This document shows, piece after piece, positions 1 to 9,372 of a DNA stretch of 64,000 bases. The position numbers and the translations under genes are program-made. The notes below the pieces were generated by a model. The model worked only from the letters and a program-made list of their open reading frames with translations. It was not told the origin of the DNA and searched no databases. How positions within the stretch are numbered: position 1 is the stretch's first letter; each line of letters begins with the position of its first letter. Origin of the DNA: Mangrovimicrobium sp033283385 (lineage in GTDB: Bacteria; Pseudomonadota; Gammaproteobacteria; Pseudomonadales; Halieaceae); NCBI GenBank assembly GCA_033283385.1, contig JAWMQQ010000001.1, positions 1,550,001-1,614,000 of the forward strand, written 5' to 3'.

Positions 1-1
1 C

Positions 2-1246
2 GACGGCAGCATGTACCTGGCGGAGCTCACGGTGGCGCCGGTGATCAACGAGGAGGGGCAGACCGTCTACTACCTCGGCATGCACCGCGACGGCACCGAG
101 GTCCACGAACTGCAGCAGCGGGTGCTGAACCAGAAGCTCACCATCGAATCGGTGGTGAACTCGGTGCCGGCGGCCATGGTGCTGATAGACGGCGCCGGCG
201 GCATCGAACTTTCCAACCCGAGCTTCGACGCTATGGCGGCCGACCTGGCGCCGGGCGGCGACAGGCGCAGCTTTATCGATATGCTCGCGGGCCAGCTGCA
301 CGAGGATTTCGGCGACCTGCACGCGCGCCAGCGCAATTTCGACAGCCGCGAGATCACCATGGATCGCGGCGACGGTTCGCCGCGGCGTTTCTCCTGCTTC
401 GGCACCACCATCGCGATTGCGGCGGAAAGCCCCGACGGCTTCTTCCAGCGCGAGGTAGGGCACTACCTGCTGCTGATGGTCACGGACATCACCGAGCTGC
501 GCAAGCACCAGGAGGAGATGCACCTGAACACCCTCAAGGCGCTGATGGCCGAGGAAGACCTGGTGCAGGGCATGCGCGAGACCGTCAACGGGGCGATCCA
601 CCAGTTGCAGGGCCCGGTCAACCTGATCGCCGCGGCAGTGAGCACGCTGAAGCGGCGCGCCGCCGGCGGCGAGGAGGACGACCTGGTGCTGTCCGCCGCC
701 GAGGAGGCGCTGGAAGCCGGCCGGCAGGCGCTGGACAACCTGATGGACACGCTGCCGCCGCCGTTGGAGGAGAACAAGCAACCGGTCAATATCAACCAGC
801 TGATACGCGAGGTGCTGGCGCTGGAGACGGAGCAGATGCTGGCCCACGGCATCGTCATCGCCTGGCAGCCCTCGCTGCACCTGCCCGCGGTGATCGGGCA
901 GGAACGCCGCCTGCGCAGCCTGTTCAAGCAACTGGTGCAAAACGCCGTAGAGGCGGTGGCCGATCGCAGTGTGAAAGTGCGCGAGCTGACCATCGCCACC
1001 CGCGCCGAGCGCGAGACGCTGGAAGTAGAGATCAGCGACACCGGCCCGGGCATCCCCCCGGACCAGCTGGTCAAGGTATTCCAGCCGTTTTTCAGCACCA
1101 AGAAAACCCGCAACGGCTTTCGCGGCATGGGCCTGCCCATGGTGCAGGAAATCGTCGCCGACCACGCCGGCACGGTCTATATCGACGCGGACTACCGGGA
1201 GGGATGCCGCGTCATCGTCCAGTTACCCATTGCAAAGCCCGAGTGA
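2..1246 (+). CDS. nifL: NifL, 3' part (N-terminus outside window)
   Basis: Anti-activator flavoprotein that binds and inhibits NifA when oxygen or fixed nitrogen is present. The frame is open to the window edge, so the true start and most of the first, FAD-binding PAS domain lie upstream. Visible parts are the end of PAS1 (YYLGMHRDGTEVHEL, like other NifL proteins), a second PAS domain (about residues 40-170 of the visible part), a helical region with an H-box-like His (AIHQLQGPVN) and a C-terminal GHKL ATPase domain with DTGPGIPP and GMGLPMVQEI motifs. It is followed after 14 bp by nifA, the usual nifLA arrangement. Family identity is clear; only the amino end is missing. Confidence 0.95.
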   Translation, partial: DGSMYLAELTVAPVINEEGQTVYYLGMHRDGTEVHELQQRVLNQKLTIESVVNSVPAAMVLIDGAGGIELSNPSFDAMAADLAPGGDRRSFIDMLAGQLHEDFGDLHARQRNFDSREITMDRGDGSPRRFSCFGTTIAIAAESPDGFFQREVGHYLLLMVTDITELRKHQEEMHLNTLKALMAEEDLVQGMRETVNGAIHQLQGPVNLIAAAVSTLKRRAAGGEEDDLVLSAAEEALEAGRQALDNLMDTLPPPLEENKQPVNINQLIREVLALETEQMLAHGIVIAWQPSLHLPAVIGQERRLRSLFKQLVQNAVEAVADRSVKVRELTIATRAERETLEVEISDTGPGIPPDQLVKVFQPFFSTKKTRNGFRGMGLPMVQEIVADHAGTVYIDADYREGCRVIVQLPIAKPE

Positions 1247-1260
1247 GGCGGATGTAGCCG

Positions 1261-2841
<1,581 letters not shown>

Positions 2842-2853
2842 GCTTCCCGGGCA

Positions 2854-4185
2854 TCAGCCAGGCAGGCGACGGTAGTACACATACCCCGTCTCGCGCTGGC
2901 CTTCCGGCCGGTAGCTGCCCACCGCGAACAGGTCGGCGCCTGACAGGGTACCGCCGGCAACGCCGGTACTGCTCCCCCAGAGCTTGCGTTCCACCGACAG
3001 TGTATTACCCGAAGAGTCCAGCACGGTCATCGCCAGGGACCACGGCGCGCTGCCGTTGGCCGATTCCTCGCCGAGCACCACCCGGCGCTGGCTGTGGCTG
3101 TCTATCAGCAATACTTTTGCCCAGTCCAGCCGGCTGCTGCCAAACTGGTTGATACCCGTCACCAAGCCTGTGCCGGGTTCGACCTGCAACAGGAAGTAGT
3201 CCGCATTGCCCTGCGCACTGCCGTCCAGCGACAGGTAGGTGGAACCCAGGGCCAGCAGCGTGCCATCCGCCTGTAGTTGGATATCCGCAATAGCGTCGTA
3301 GGGTGACGCGCTGATGTGCTGGTACCAGTGCAGGTCGCCGGTGAGGTTCCGCCCCTGCAGGCTGATACCCGCACTGGCGCCGCCGCCGGAGTTGAGTCCC
3401 AGTACCAGGGTGTAGTCGGCGAGTACGGCCGCGCCGAAGTGATCGCCCTCGGCACTGTCGAGGTTGTTCAACCAGTCCAGCGTGAAGGTGTCGACGGCAG
3501 CTGTAATCCCCGCAATCCACGGGTCTTCCCAGCGCTCCACGAAATTGGTCGGCACATGGACTTCATCGTTACCCACCAGCAACTGTTCGCCGGAGGCCGC
3601 GGACAGCCAGCGCAGGGGCGTGTTCGGGCGCTCATTGCCCAGTTGCGCAACTGCCAGGGTATCGCCATCGAGGGATAGCCGGCCCACCACGACGTCCTTT
3701 TTGCCCGCGGATGCCTGTCCGGGCAGCGCGCCACTGACATAGCCGGTAAATCGCAGCTCGTTGCCATTCAGGCTCAGGGTGTTGATCGCGTCGCTGCCGT
3801 TGGTGTCGACCACGTAGTGCCAGACGGATTGCACCCCGGAATCCGCCAGCTGCACGCGGCGCACGAACCCGCGGCTGTTGCCTTCCACTTGCCCGACACT
3901 GGTCGAGCCTTCGTAGCCGGCGATGACGATATTGCATTTGTCCAGCGTCGCAACCGCCAGCACGCCGCTGTTTCCCGAAAGATCATCCAGTGAATGAAAC
4001 GTCGGCCAACTCCCGCAGGTATCGACCCCACCGTCGTCGCCACCGGGATTTTCGCTACCTCCGCCACCTCCGCCGCCACAGCCGGAACTGAGAAGCAGGG
4101 CGCTGACAAGCAGCGCGCCGCTAAAGTTTTTGCGCCGCGATGGCTTTACTGGTGTTGTGCCTGTTAGGTCTTGTGTGCTGATCAT
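2854..4185 (-). CDS. Secreted lipoprotein, function unknown
   Basis: A 443-residue protein with a basic N-region, a hydrophobic segment (about 21-33) and a lipobox-like LLSSGC followed by a run of seven glycines, typical of a lipidated protein exported across the inner membrane. The remainder is rich in short beta-type segments (repeated VVGRLSLDGD / LLALGSTYLSLDG-like stretches), suggesting a beta-propeller-type fold, but I do not recognise a family. It converges on nifA (12 bp between stops) and diverges from the TetR gene, with an inverted repeat between them. Regulation by that TetR protein is inferred. No nif role is evident. Confidence 0.75.
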   Translation of the reverse strand: MISTQDLTGTTPVKPSRRKNFSGALLVSALLLSSGCGGGGGGGSENPGGDDGGVDTCGSWPTFHSLDDLSGNSGVLAVATLDKCNIVIAGYEGSTSVGQVEGNSRGFVRRVQLADSGVQSVWHYVVDTNGSDAINTLSLNGNELRFTGYVSGALPGQASAGKKDVVVGRLSLDGDTLAVAQLGNERPNTPLRWLSAASGEQLLVGNDEVHVPTNFVERWEDPWIAGITAAVDTFTLDWLNNLDSAEGDHFGAAVLADYTLVLGLNSGGGASAGISLQGRNLTGDLHWYQHISASPYDAIADIQLQADGTLLALGSTYLSLDGSAQGNADYFLLQVEPGTGLVTGINQFGSSRLDWAKVLLIDSHSQRRVVLGEESANGSAPWSLAMTVLDSSGNTLSVERKLWGSSTGVAGGTLSGADLFAVGSYRPEGQRETGYVYYRRLPG

Positions 4186-4199
4186 GGGTGGACTCCATT

Positions 4200-4226
4200 A
4201 TTAATGTCCCATATAGTGTCATTAAT
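4200..4226. promoter_or_regulatory. Inverted repeat, probable TetR operator
   Basis: ATTAATG and CATTAAT form perfect 7-bp arms around a 13-bp centre with partial further symmetry (C.C / G.G). The repeat lies 15 bp upstream of the lipoprotein start and about 60 bp upstream of the TetR gene, and overlaps TATA-like sequence. Position and size are as expected for an operator of the divergent TetR regulator; binding is inferred. Confidence 0.55.
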
Positions 4227-4285
4227 TTATCACGGAGGTATTGCATCGCTGATACCCTGAGCGGGGTAGTCGGGAGGTGAATAAA

Positions 4286-4915
4286 ATGGCGAACACTGGG
4301 GCTGGCGAGACCGGCGCAAAACGCAGTTACGACAACAGCAAGCGGGAGAAGCAGGCAGCGATGACACGCCGCCGGATCCTGGAGGCCCTGGCGGAGCAAC
4401 TGGTGGACAACAACACGCCGGAGTTTTCCGTGGAGCGGGCCGCGGCCACCGCGGGAGTGACGCGACGCACGGTGTTTCGCCACTTTCCCAGCCGGGACAG
4501 CATGCTGGCCGCGCTGGCGGAATGGGTGCTCGAGATCACTGGCAAGGTGTCGATTCCCCGGGATGCGCCGGGCTTCATCGACACGATTCACGCCAGTTAC
4601 CGCATGTTCGACGACAACAGCGAATTGATGCAGGCCCTGCTGTTATCTAAGCTGGGGCGCGGTGTCCGCTCGCGCCTGCGGGAGCGGCGGCGCAGTGGCA
4701 ACGCGGCGGCGCTGGACCAGGCCCTCGCGGCGCTGGACGAACCTTCGCAGCGGGCGATCAAGGCGTTGCTGGGCCACCTGATCTCCGCCGAGTCCTGGTG
4801 GCAGCTGCACTCGACATTCGGCTTGCGGGAACCGCAAGCCTCGGCGACGGTGGCCTGGGTGACGCGCCTGGTCCTCGACGCGGTGGCCCGGGGGGAGTCT
4901 CCCGGGCCGTCCTGA
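4286..4915 (+). CDS. TetR/AcrR family transcriptional regulator
   Basis: A 209-residue repressor-type protein. The N-terminal TetR helix-turn-helix (about residues 20-70) contains ERAAATAGVTRRTVFRHF; the helical C-terminal ligand domain is of unknown specificity. The ATG at 4286 is preferred over an upstream in-frame GTG (4277) because GGGAGGTGA ends 5 bp before it and would itself contain the GTG. It is divergent from the lipoprotein gene and probably autoregulates through the repeat between them. It ends before the nifB regulatory region and appears unrelated to nitrogen fixation. Confidence 0.85.
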   Translation: MANTGAGETGAKRSYDNSKREKQAAMTRRRILEALAEQLVDNNTPEFSVERAAATAGVTRRTVFRHFPSRDSMLAALAEWVLEITGKVSIPRDAPGFIDTIHASYRMFDDNSELMQALLLSKLGRGVRSRLRERRRSGNAAALDQALAALDEPSQRAIKALLGHLISAESWWQLHSTFGLREPQASATVAWVTRLVLDAVARGESPGPS

Positions 4916-4951
4916 GCCTGTCGGCTGTAACACAATCTGCCACAAAAACCT

Positions 4952-4967
4952 TGTGCCAAAGCGCACA
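4952..4967. promoter_or_regulatory. NifA upstream activator site for nifB
   Basis: TGT-N10-ACA (TGTGCCAAAGCGCACA, with extra dyad symmetry), about 70 bp upstream of the nifB -24 element. This is the established NifA recognition pattern and spacing. Confidence 0.85.
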
Positions 4968-5020
4968 AGCGCCCCTATGTAGCTTATTAAATTCCCTTTA
5001 AAAACAGTCAGGTAAGAATC

Positions 5021-5036
5021 CGGCACAGGCATTGCA
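5021..5036 (+). promoter_or_regulatory. Sigma-54 promoter of nifB
   Basis: CGGCAC-N5-TTGCA with the invariant GG (5022-5023) and GC (5034-5035) separated by exactly 10 bp. It lies about 90 bp before the nifB start and downstream of a NifA site. The rest of 4916-5123 holds no gene. Confidence 0.85.
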
Positions 5037-5123
5037 GTACAGCAGTTACGCAGTGCGCCGGCCGCGGCCGTCGCGACTACCCGCTTTGGAACCCCGCGAG
5101 GGGATGCAAGAGGAGTTCTCGGC

Positions 5124-6638
5124 ATGGAACTGACTGTACTCGGACAAGAAGGGGCGGAGGCGAGCGCCGCCAGCAGCTGCTCGACGGGATCGTGCGGCAG
5201 CAGCAACGACCAGATGACGCAACTGCCTGACGAGATTCGCCAGAAGGTGGAGAACCACCCCTGCTACTCGGAAGAGGCGCACCACTATTTTGCGCGCATG
5301 CATGTGGCTGTGGCGCCTGCCTGTAACATCCAGTGCCACTACTGCAACCGCAAGTACGACTGTTCCAACGAATCCCGTCCCGGTGTGGTTTCGGAGCTGC
5401 TGACGCCGGAGCAGGCGATCAAGAAGACCAAGGCGGTGGCCGCCAACATCCCGCAGATGACCGTGCTGGGCATCGCCGGTCCCGGCGATCCGCTGGCCAA
5501 CCCGGAGCGCACCTTCGAGACTTTTCGCGGGCTTTCCGAAGAGGCGCCGGACATCAAGCTCTGCGTGTCCACCAACGGCCTGGCGCTGCCTGAATCCGTG
5601 GACGAGCTGGCCAAGCACAACATCGACCACGTCACCATCACGATCAACTGCGTCGACCCGAAGATCGGCGCGCAGATCTACCCCTGGATCTACTGGAACA
5701 ACCGCCGTATCCGCGGCGAGAAGGGCGCTGCAATCCTGATCGAGCAGCAGCAGAAGGGCCTGGAGATGCTGGTGGAGCGGGGCATCCTGGTCAAGGTCAA
5801 CTCGGTGATGATTCCCGGTGTGAACGACGAACACCTCAAGGAAGTGAGCCGCATCGTCAAGAGCAAAGGCGCCTTCCTGCACAACGTAATGCCGCTGATC
5901 GCAGAGGCGGAGCACGGCACCTTCTACGGCATCATGGGCCAGCGCGGTCCCGAGCCCGAGGAGCTGCAGGACCTTCAGGACGACTGCGCCGGGGACATGA
6001 ACATGATGCGCCACTGCCGCCAGTGCCGCGCCGACGCGGTGGGCCTGCTTGGCGAAGACCGCGGAGAAGAGTTCACCCTGGACAAGATCGACGCCATGGA
6101 AGTGGACTACGAGTCGGCGATGAAAACCCGCGCCGTGGTGCACGCCGGCATCATGGAAGAACTCAACGAGAAACAGGCCAAGCGCGAACGCCTGGCGACG
6201 GCCAGCGTGCCGGTCGCGGGTGCGCTGGCCGATACCCGCCCGGTGCTGATGGCGGTGGCCACCAGCGGCGGCGGCCTGATCAACCAGCACTTCGGCCACG
6301 CTACCGAGTTCCTGGTCTACGAGGCTTCGCCCAACGGCGTGCGCTTCATCGGCCATCGCAAGGTGGACCAGTACTGTATCGGTAACGATACCTGCGGAGA
6401 GAAGGAATCGGCGCTGTCCGGCAGCATTCGCTCGCTGCACGGCTGCGAGGCGGTGTTGTGTTCCAAGATCGGCTTCGAACCCTGGTCGCAGCTGGAAGAG
6501 GCCGGAATCGTGCCCAATGGCGAACACGCCATGGAGCCGATCGAGGAGGCGGTACTTGCGGTGTACCGGGAGATGGCCGAGACCGGCGCGCTAGACGAGG
6601 CGGCGCCGCTGGCCAGGGCCGAGATAGTATCTGCGTGA
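5124..6638 (+). CDS. nifB: NifB, FeMo-co core (NifB-co) synthase
   Basis: Radical-SAM enzyme that fuses two [4Fe-4S] clusters with a carbide to make NifB-co, the precursor of FeMo-co. The 504 residues include the radical-SAM motif CNIQCHYC (Cys67, 71, 74), further conserved Cys residues (RKYDC; CRQC near 295) and a C-terminal NifX-like cofactor-binding domain (from about residue 372, with NQHFGHATEFLVYE). It is the first gene of the nifB-fdxN-nifO-nifQ operon behind a sigma-54 promoter and a NifA site. Length and architecture match gammaproteobacterial NifB. Confidence 0.98.
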   Translation: MELTVLGQEGAEASAASSCSTGSCGSSNDQMTQLPDEIRQKVENHPCYSEEAHHYFARMHVAVAPACNIQCHYCNRKYDCSNESRPGVVSELLTPEQAIKKTKAVAANIPQMTVLGIAGPGDPLANPERTFETFRGLSEEAPDIKLCVSTNGLALPESVDELAKHNIDHVTITINCVDPKIGAQIYPWIYWNNRRIRGEKGAAILIEQQQKGLEMLVERGILVKVNSVMIPGVNDEHLKEVSRIVKSKGAFLHNVMPLIAEAEHGTFYGIMGQRGPEPEELQDLQDDCAGDMNMMRHCRQCRADAVGLLGEDRGEEFTLDKIDAMEVDYESAMKTRAVVHAGIMEELNEKQAKRERLATASVPVAGALADTRPVLMAVATSGGGLINQHFGHATEFLVYEASPNGVRFIGHRKVDQYCIGNDTCGEKESALSGSIRSLHGCEAVLCSKIGFEPWSQLEEAGIVPNGEHAMEPIEEAVLAVYREMAETGALDEAAPLARAEIVSA

Positions 6639-6649
6639 GCGAGACGTTG

Positions 6650-6680
6650 GGGCGGTTCGTCACTCGCCGCCCATTTTTTT
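6650..6680 (+). terminator. Stem-loop with T-run between nifB and fdxN
   Basis: GGGCGG and CCGCCC (6650-6655 / 6667-6672) form a stem with an 11-nt loop, followed by ATTTTTTT. This resembles a rho-independent terminator. Because fdxN, nifO and nifQ follow on the same strand without another promoter that I can see, it probably acts as a partial terminator or as the 3' end of a stable nifB transcript. Confidence 0.55.
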
Positions 6681-6705
6681 CGCCAATTATTTCCGGGAGG
6701 GTTCC

Positions 6706-6984
6706 ATGTCGCTTTCGATCGTCGATTCCTGTGTCAACTGCTGGGCCTGCTACGACGTGTGCCCCAGCGAGGCCATCTACCAGTCGTCGCCGCATTTTCT
6801 CATCGATGCGAAGAAGTGCACCGAGTGCGAAGGGGATTATGCGCATCCGCAGTGCGCGACCATCTGCCCCATCGAGGAGGCGATTCTCGACGCATCCGGG
6901 CTGGCGATGAATCCGCCCGGTTCCCTCACCGGTATTCCCCCGGAAAAAATGGCCGAGGCCATGCTGGAATACCAGGCGCGCTGA
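6706..6984 (+). CDS. fdxN: FdxN-type 2[4Fe-4S] ferredoxin
   Basis: A 92-residue bacterial-type ferredoxin. The first cluster motif is CVNCWACYDVCP; the second is CTECEGDYAHPQCATICP with the longer insertion typical of nif-associated ferredoxins. It follows nifB, as in A. vinelandii, where FdxN supplies electrons for NifB-co synthesis. The SD sequence GGGAGGG lies ahead of the ATG. Its role as electron donor to NifB is inferred from family and position. Confidence 0.93.
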   Translation: MSLSIVDSCVNCWACYDVCPSEAIYQSSPHFLIDAKKCTECEGDYAHPQCATICPIEEAILDASGLAMNPPGSLTGIPPEKMAEAMLEYQAR

Positions 6985-7000
6985 GCGAAGGAGAAACCGC

Positions 7001-7408
7001 TTGATTGTTTTTTATGGCAAGCCCGGCTGCCTGACCAATCGCAAGCAGTACGCCATGCTGCGCTCGGCAGGCTACGAGCCGCAGCTGGTGAACCTGCTGG
7101 AGCACCCCTGGCGGGTGGAGGAACTGGAAACGTTCTTCGGCGAGCTGCCGGTAGCCGAGTGGTTCAATCCCGCGGCGCCGACGGTGAAATCGGGCAGTGT
7201 AGACCCGGAAAACCTGGACCGGCGCGAGGCGCTGGCCCGCCTGGTCGCCGAGCCGGTGTTGATTCGCCGGCCCCTGCTGGCCAGCGGGGAGCGGCGCATG
7301 GCCGGCTTCGACCCGGAGCAGTTGCGAGACCGGATGGGTATCGAACTGGTCCCGGAATCCGAGCCTCCGGAAGCTTGTTCCCACCCCGCTGAAGGAGCCT
7401 GCCCATGA
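7001..7408 (+). CDS. nifO: NifO, ArsC-like nitrogenase-associated protein
   Basis: A 135-residue protein of the ArsC/Spx-like thioredoxin fold: beta strand MIVFYGKPGC with a single Cys, then RRPLLASGER near residue 90. NifO of A. vinelandii influences molybdenum allocation between FeMo-co synthesis and nitrate assimilation. The start codon is TTG, supported by GAAGGAGAAA 5-6 bp upstream; no ATG fits. The gene overlaps nifQ by four bases (ATGA), showing translational coupling. Confidence 0.9.
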   Translation: MIVFYGKPGCLTNRKQYAMLRSAGYEPQLVNLLEHPWRVEELETFFGELPVAEWFNPAAPTVKSGSVDPENLDRREALARLVAEPVLIRRPLLASGERRMAGFDPEQLRDRMGIELVPESEPPEACSHPAEGACP

Positions 7409-7965
7409 CCGTCCCGGTGTTTTGTACCAGAGCCGAAATCCAGAGCAATGCCCACGCGGACCTGCTGGCCCTGGTGCTGCTGGCCCAGCGCGCGGGCCGC
7501 GGGGCGCTGCCGTATTTTCTCGGACTGCAGCCGCTGGCCTTCCTCTGGGTGCGCGAACAGCACCTGCCCGAGGTCATCGTGGAATCCTCCACGGCCCTGA
7601 AGCGCGGCGAGTTGCGCCAGGAACTGCTGGAGATGCGCCGGGAGGAGTGGGCGGACCTGCGCGACCTGCTGCTGGCCAACCGCGCCGGCGCACATCCGCT
7701 GGAAGTGGCAATGGCGGATATCGTCGCCGCGGGCTGCCTGGGCGGCGACCACCTGTGGCGCGATCTCGGCCTGGTCTCGCGCGGCATGCTGGGCGAATTG
7801 ATGCAGCTTTTCTTTCCCGCACTGGCCGAGCGCAACAGCGCCGACATGAAGTGGAAAAAGTTCTTCTACCGGCAGCTGTGCGAGCAGGAGGGCGGCTTCG
7901 TCTGCCGCTCGCCCAGTTGCGAGGAATGCGCCGCCTACGACGACTGTTTTGGTCCCGAGCACTGA
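7405..7965 (+). CDS. nifQ: NifQ, molybdenum donor for FeMo-co
   Basis: Iron-molybdenum-sulfur protein that delivers Mo to the NifEN/NifH assembly site. It has 186 residues and ends with the diagnostic Cys cluster CRSPSCEECAAYDDC (C-X4-C-X2-C-X5-C), which holds the [MoFe3S4] cluster. AAGGAG precedes the ATG. It sits after nifO and before a glutaredoxin, the A. vinelandii order with rhdN missing here; a rhodanese gene is found instead at about 14.7 kb. Confidence 0.95.
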   Translation: MTVPVFCTRAEIQSNAHADLLALVLLAQRAGRGALPYFLGLQPLAFLWVREQHLPEVIVESSTALKRGELRQELLEMRREEWADLRDLLLANRAGAHPLEVAMADIVAAGCLGGDHLWRDLGLVSRGMLGELMQLFFPALAERNSADMKWKKFFYRQLCEQEGGFVCRSPSCEECAAYDDCFGPEH

Positions 7966-7993
7966 CCGGGATTTGCCAACGAGGAGCAACGCC

Positions 7994-8323
7994 ATGAACA
8001 AGCCATCCACCGAAGAAATCATCCGCCGCCAGATCGCCGACAACCCGGTAATCATCTACATGAAGGGTACGCCGGATTCGCCCGAATGCGGCTTCTCCGG
8101 CAAGGCCATCGCCGCGCTGAATACCACCGGTGCGGACCTGGCCTTCGTCAACGTCCTGCAGGCGCCGTTCATCCGCGAGCGCCTGCCGAAAATCTCGGGC
8201 TGGCCGACCTTCCCGCAACTGTTCGTGAACGGGGAACTGATCGGCGGCAGCGATATCGTCTGCGAGATGATCGCCAGCGGCGAACTCCAGCCGCTGCTGC
8301 AGCAGGCCACGGTCGCGGCCTGA
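7994..8323 (+). CDS. grxD: Monothiol glutaredoxin (CGFS type), nif-associated
   Basis: A 109-residue class II glutaredoxin with the CGFS active site (Cys32) and WPTFPQLFVNGELIGGSDI, the glutathione-binding core. Such proteins bind a bridging [2Fe-2S] cluster with glutathione and pass it to targets, often with a BolA partner, which is the next gene. The start at 7994 is preferred to an upstream in-frame GTG because GAGGAG lies 8 bp before it and the protein then has family length. Equivalent to Grx5nif of A. vinelandii. Confidence 0.93.
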   Translation: MNKPSTEEIIRRQIADNPVIIYMKGTPDSPECGFSGKAIAALNTTGADLAFVNVLQAPFIRERLPKISGWPTFPQLFVNGELIGGSDIVCEMIASGELQPLLQQATVAA

Positions 8324-8336
8324 GGGAGGCACGATA

Positions 8337-8606
8337 ATGGAACGCGAAGAAGTGCTCGCCCGCATCCGCGAGGCGATCCCCCAGGCCGGGGAAATCCAGG
8401 TCGAAGGCGCCGAGTGCGACTTCACCGCCGTCGTGGTCAGCGAGACCTTCGATGGCCTGAGCCAGGTGAAGCGGCAACAACAGGTGCTGGCCGCCTTCGC
8501 CGACGCACTGGGCAGTGGCGAGTTGCACGCGCTGTCGGTCAAGGCGTACACGGCGCCGGAACTCGAGCGGCAGCAGGGCGGCTCGCTGACACAGATTTCC
8601 CTTTAG
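8337..8606 (+). CDS. BolA family protein
   Basis: An 89-residue BolA/IbaG-like protein with a class-II-KH-type fold: VEGAECDFTAVVVSETFDGLSQVKRQQQV contains the conserved FxG and KRxQ stretches, followed by ALSVKAYTAPE, with a His (LHAL) that can ligate a shared cluster. It begins 13 bp after the CGFS glutaredoxin gene. BolA-monothiol glutaredoxin pairs share a [2Fe-2S] cluster, so this is probably a nitrogenase-dedicated Fe-S trafficking pair. Family assignment is firm; the role is inferred. Confidence 0.9.
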   Translation: MEREEVLARIREAIPQAGEIQVEGAECDFTAVVVSETFDGLSQVKRQQQVLAAFADALGSGELHALSVKAYTAPELERQQGGSLTQISL

Positions 8607-8633
8607 CGCAGTGAATTCGAGGAGGTAACCGAC

Positions 8634-9359
8634 ATGGTCGACGTCAGCAACATCAGCCGCGAGACGGCGCTGCGCATTGCCCTGGCTGCGCGGGTTCTGC
8701 CGGATATCGGCGTTGGCAAGCTGCTGGATATCCTGCACCGGCGCATTTCCGGCGAGCTTGACGAGGACAGTCTCAAGACGATTACCGTGACCGACCTGAA
8801 AACCGGCTTCGCCAGCGTCGACGGGGAGGAGGACGGCGAGGATATCGGCATCGGCCTGCCGGCGCTGAAAGAGGCTGTGCGCATTCTCTGGGGAGAAGAG
8901 GATGCGGAGGAACTGCCGGAGGTCACCAGCGGCCAACCCCCGCTGGCAAACAGCATTCGCGTCGCCGTGTCGTCCAACAGCGGCGAGGCGCTCAACGGCC
9001 ACTTCGGTTCCTGCCTGCGCTACCTGGTGTACGAACTCAATCCCGACGAGTACCGCCTCGTCGATATCCGCTCCGCGCTGGAGGCGGATTTCTCCGACGA
9101 CCGCAACGCCTTTCGCGCCGACCTGGTCCGCGACTGCCAGGTGCTCTACGTGGTGTCGGTGGGCGGCCCGGCGGCAGCCAAGGTGATCCGCGCCGGCGTC
9201 TACCCGATCAAGCTGATCGAGGGCGGCGAGGCGGGGGAGATACTCGCCGGCCTGCAGCGGGTAATGGCGGGCAGCCCGCCGCCCTGGCTGGCGAAGATCC
9301 TCGGTGTCGACGCAGAGGCGCGGGTGCGCTTCGAGCGCAGCGAGGCGGACGTCGCCTGA
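8634..9359 (+). CDS. nafY: NafY/NifY-type FeMo-co binding protein
   Basis: A 241-residue, two-domain protein. The N-terminal helical domain (about 1-90, RETALRIALAARVLPDIGVG) is the NafY apo-dinitrogenase-binding module; the C-terminal NifX-type domain (about 105-215) contains NGHFGSCLRYLVYEL with the His that binds FeMo-co in NafY, and ends PPPWLAKILG. It is the last gene of the nifB operon. A homologue lies after nifT at 21.3 kb; I assign nafY here because that other copy has the nifY position, but the two names could be exchanged. Confidence 0.85.
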   Translation: MVDVSNISRETALRIALAARVLPDIGVGKLLDILHRRISGELDEDSLKTITVTDLKTGFASVDGEEDGEDIGIGLPALKEAVRILWGEEDAEELPEVTSGQPPLANSIRVAVSSNSGEALNGHFGSCLRYLVYELNPDEYRLVDIRSALEADFSDDRNAFRADLVRDCQVLYVVSVGGPAAAKVIRAGVYPIKLIEGGEAGEILAGLQRVMAGSPPPWLAKILGVDAEARVRFERSEADVA

Positions 9360-9372
9360 CGCTTCGCCGCGC

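Noticed and set aside
4926..4944. Second NifA site in front of nifB
   Set aside because: TGT and ACA are 13 bp apart here, not 10.
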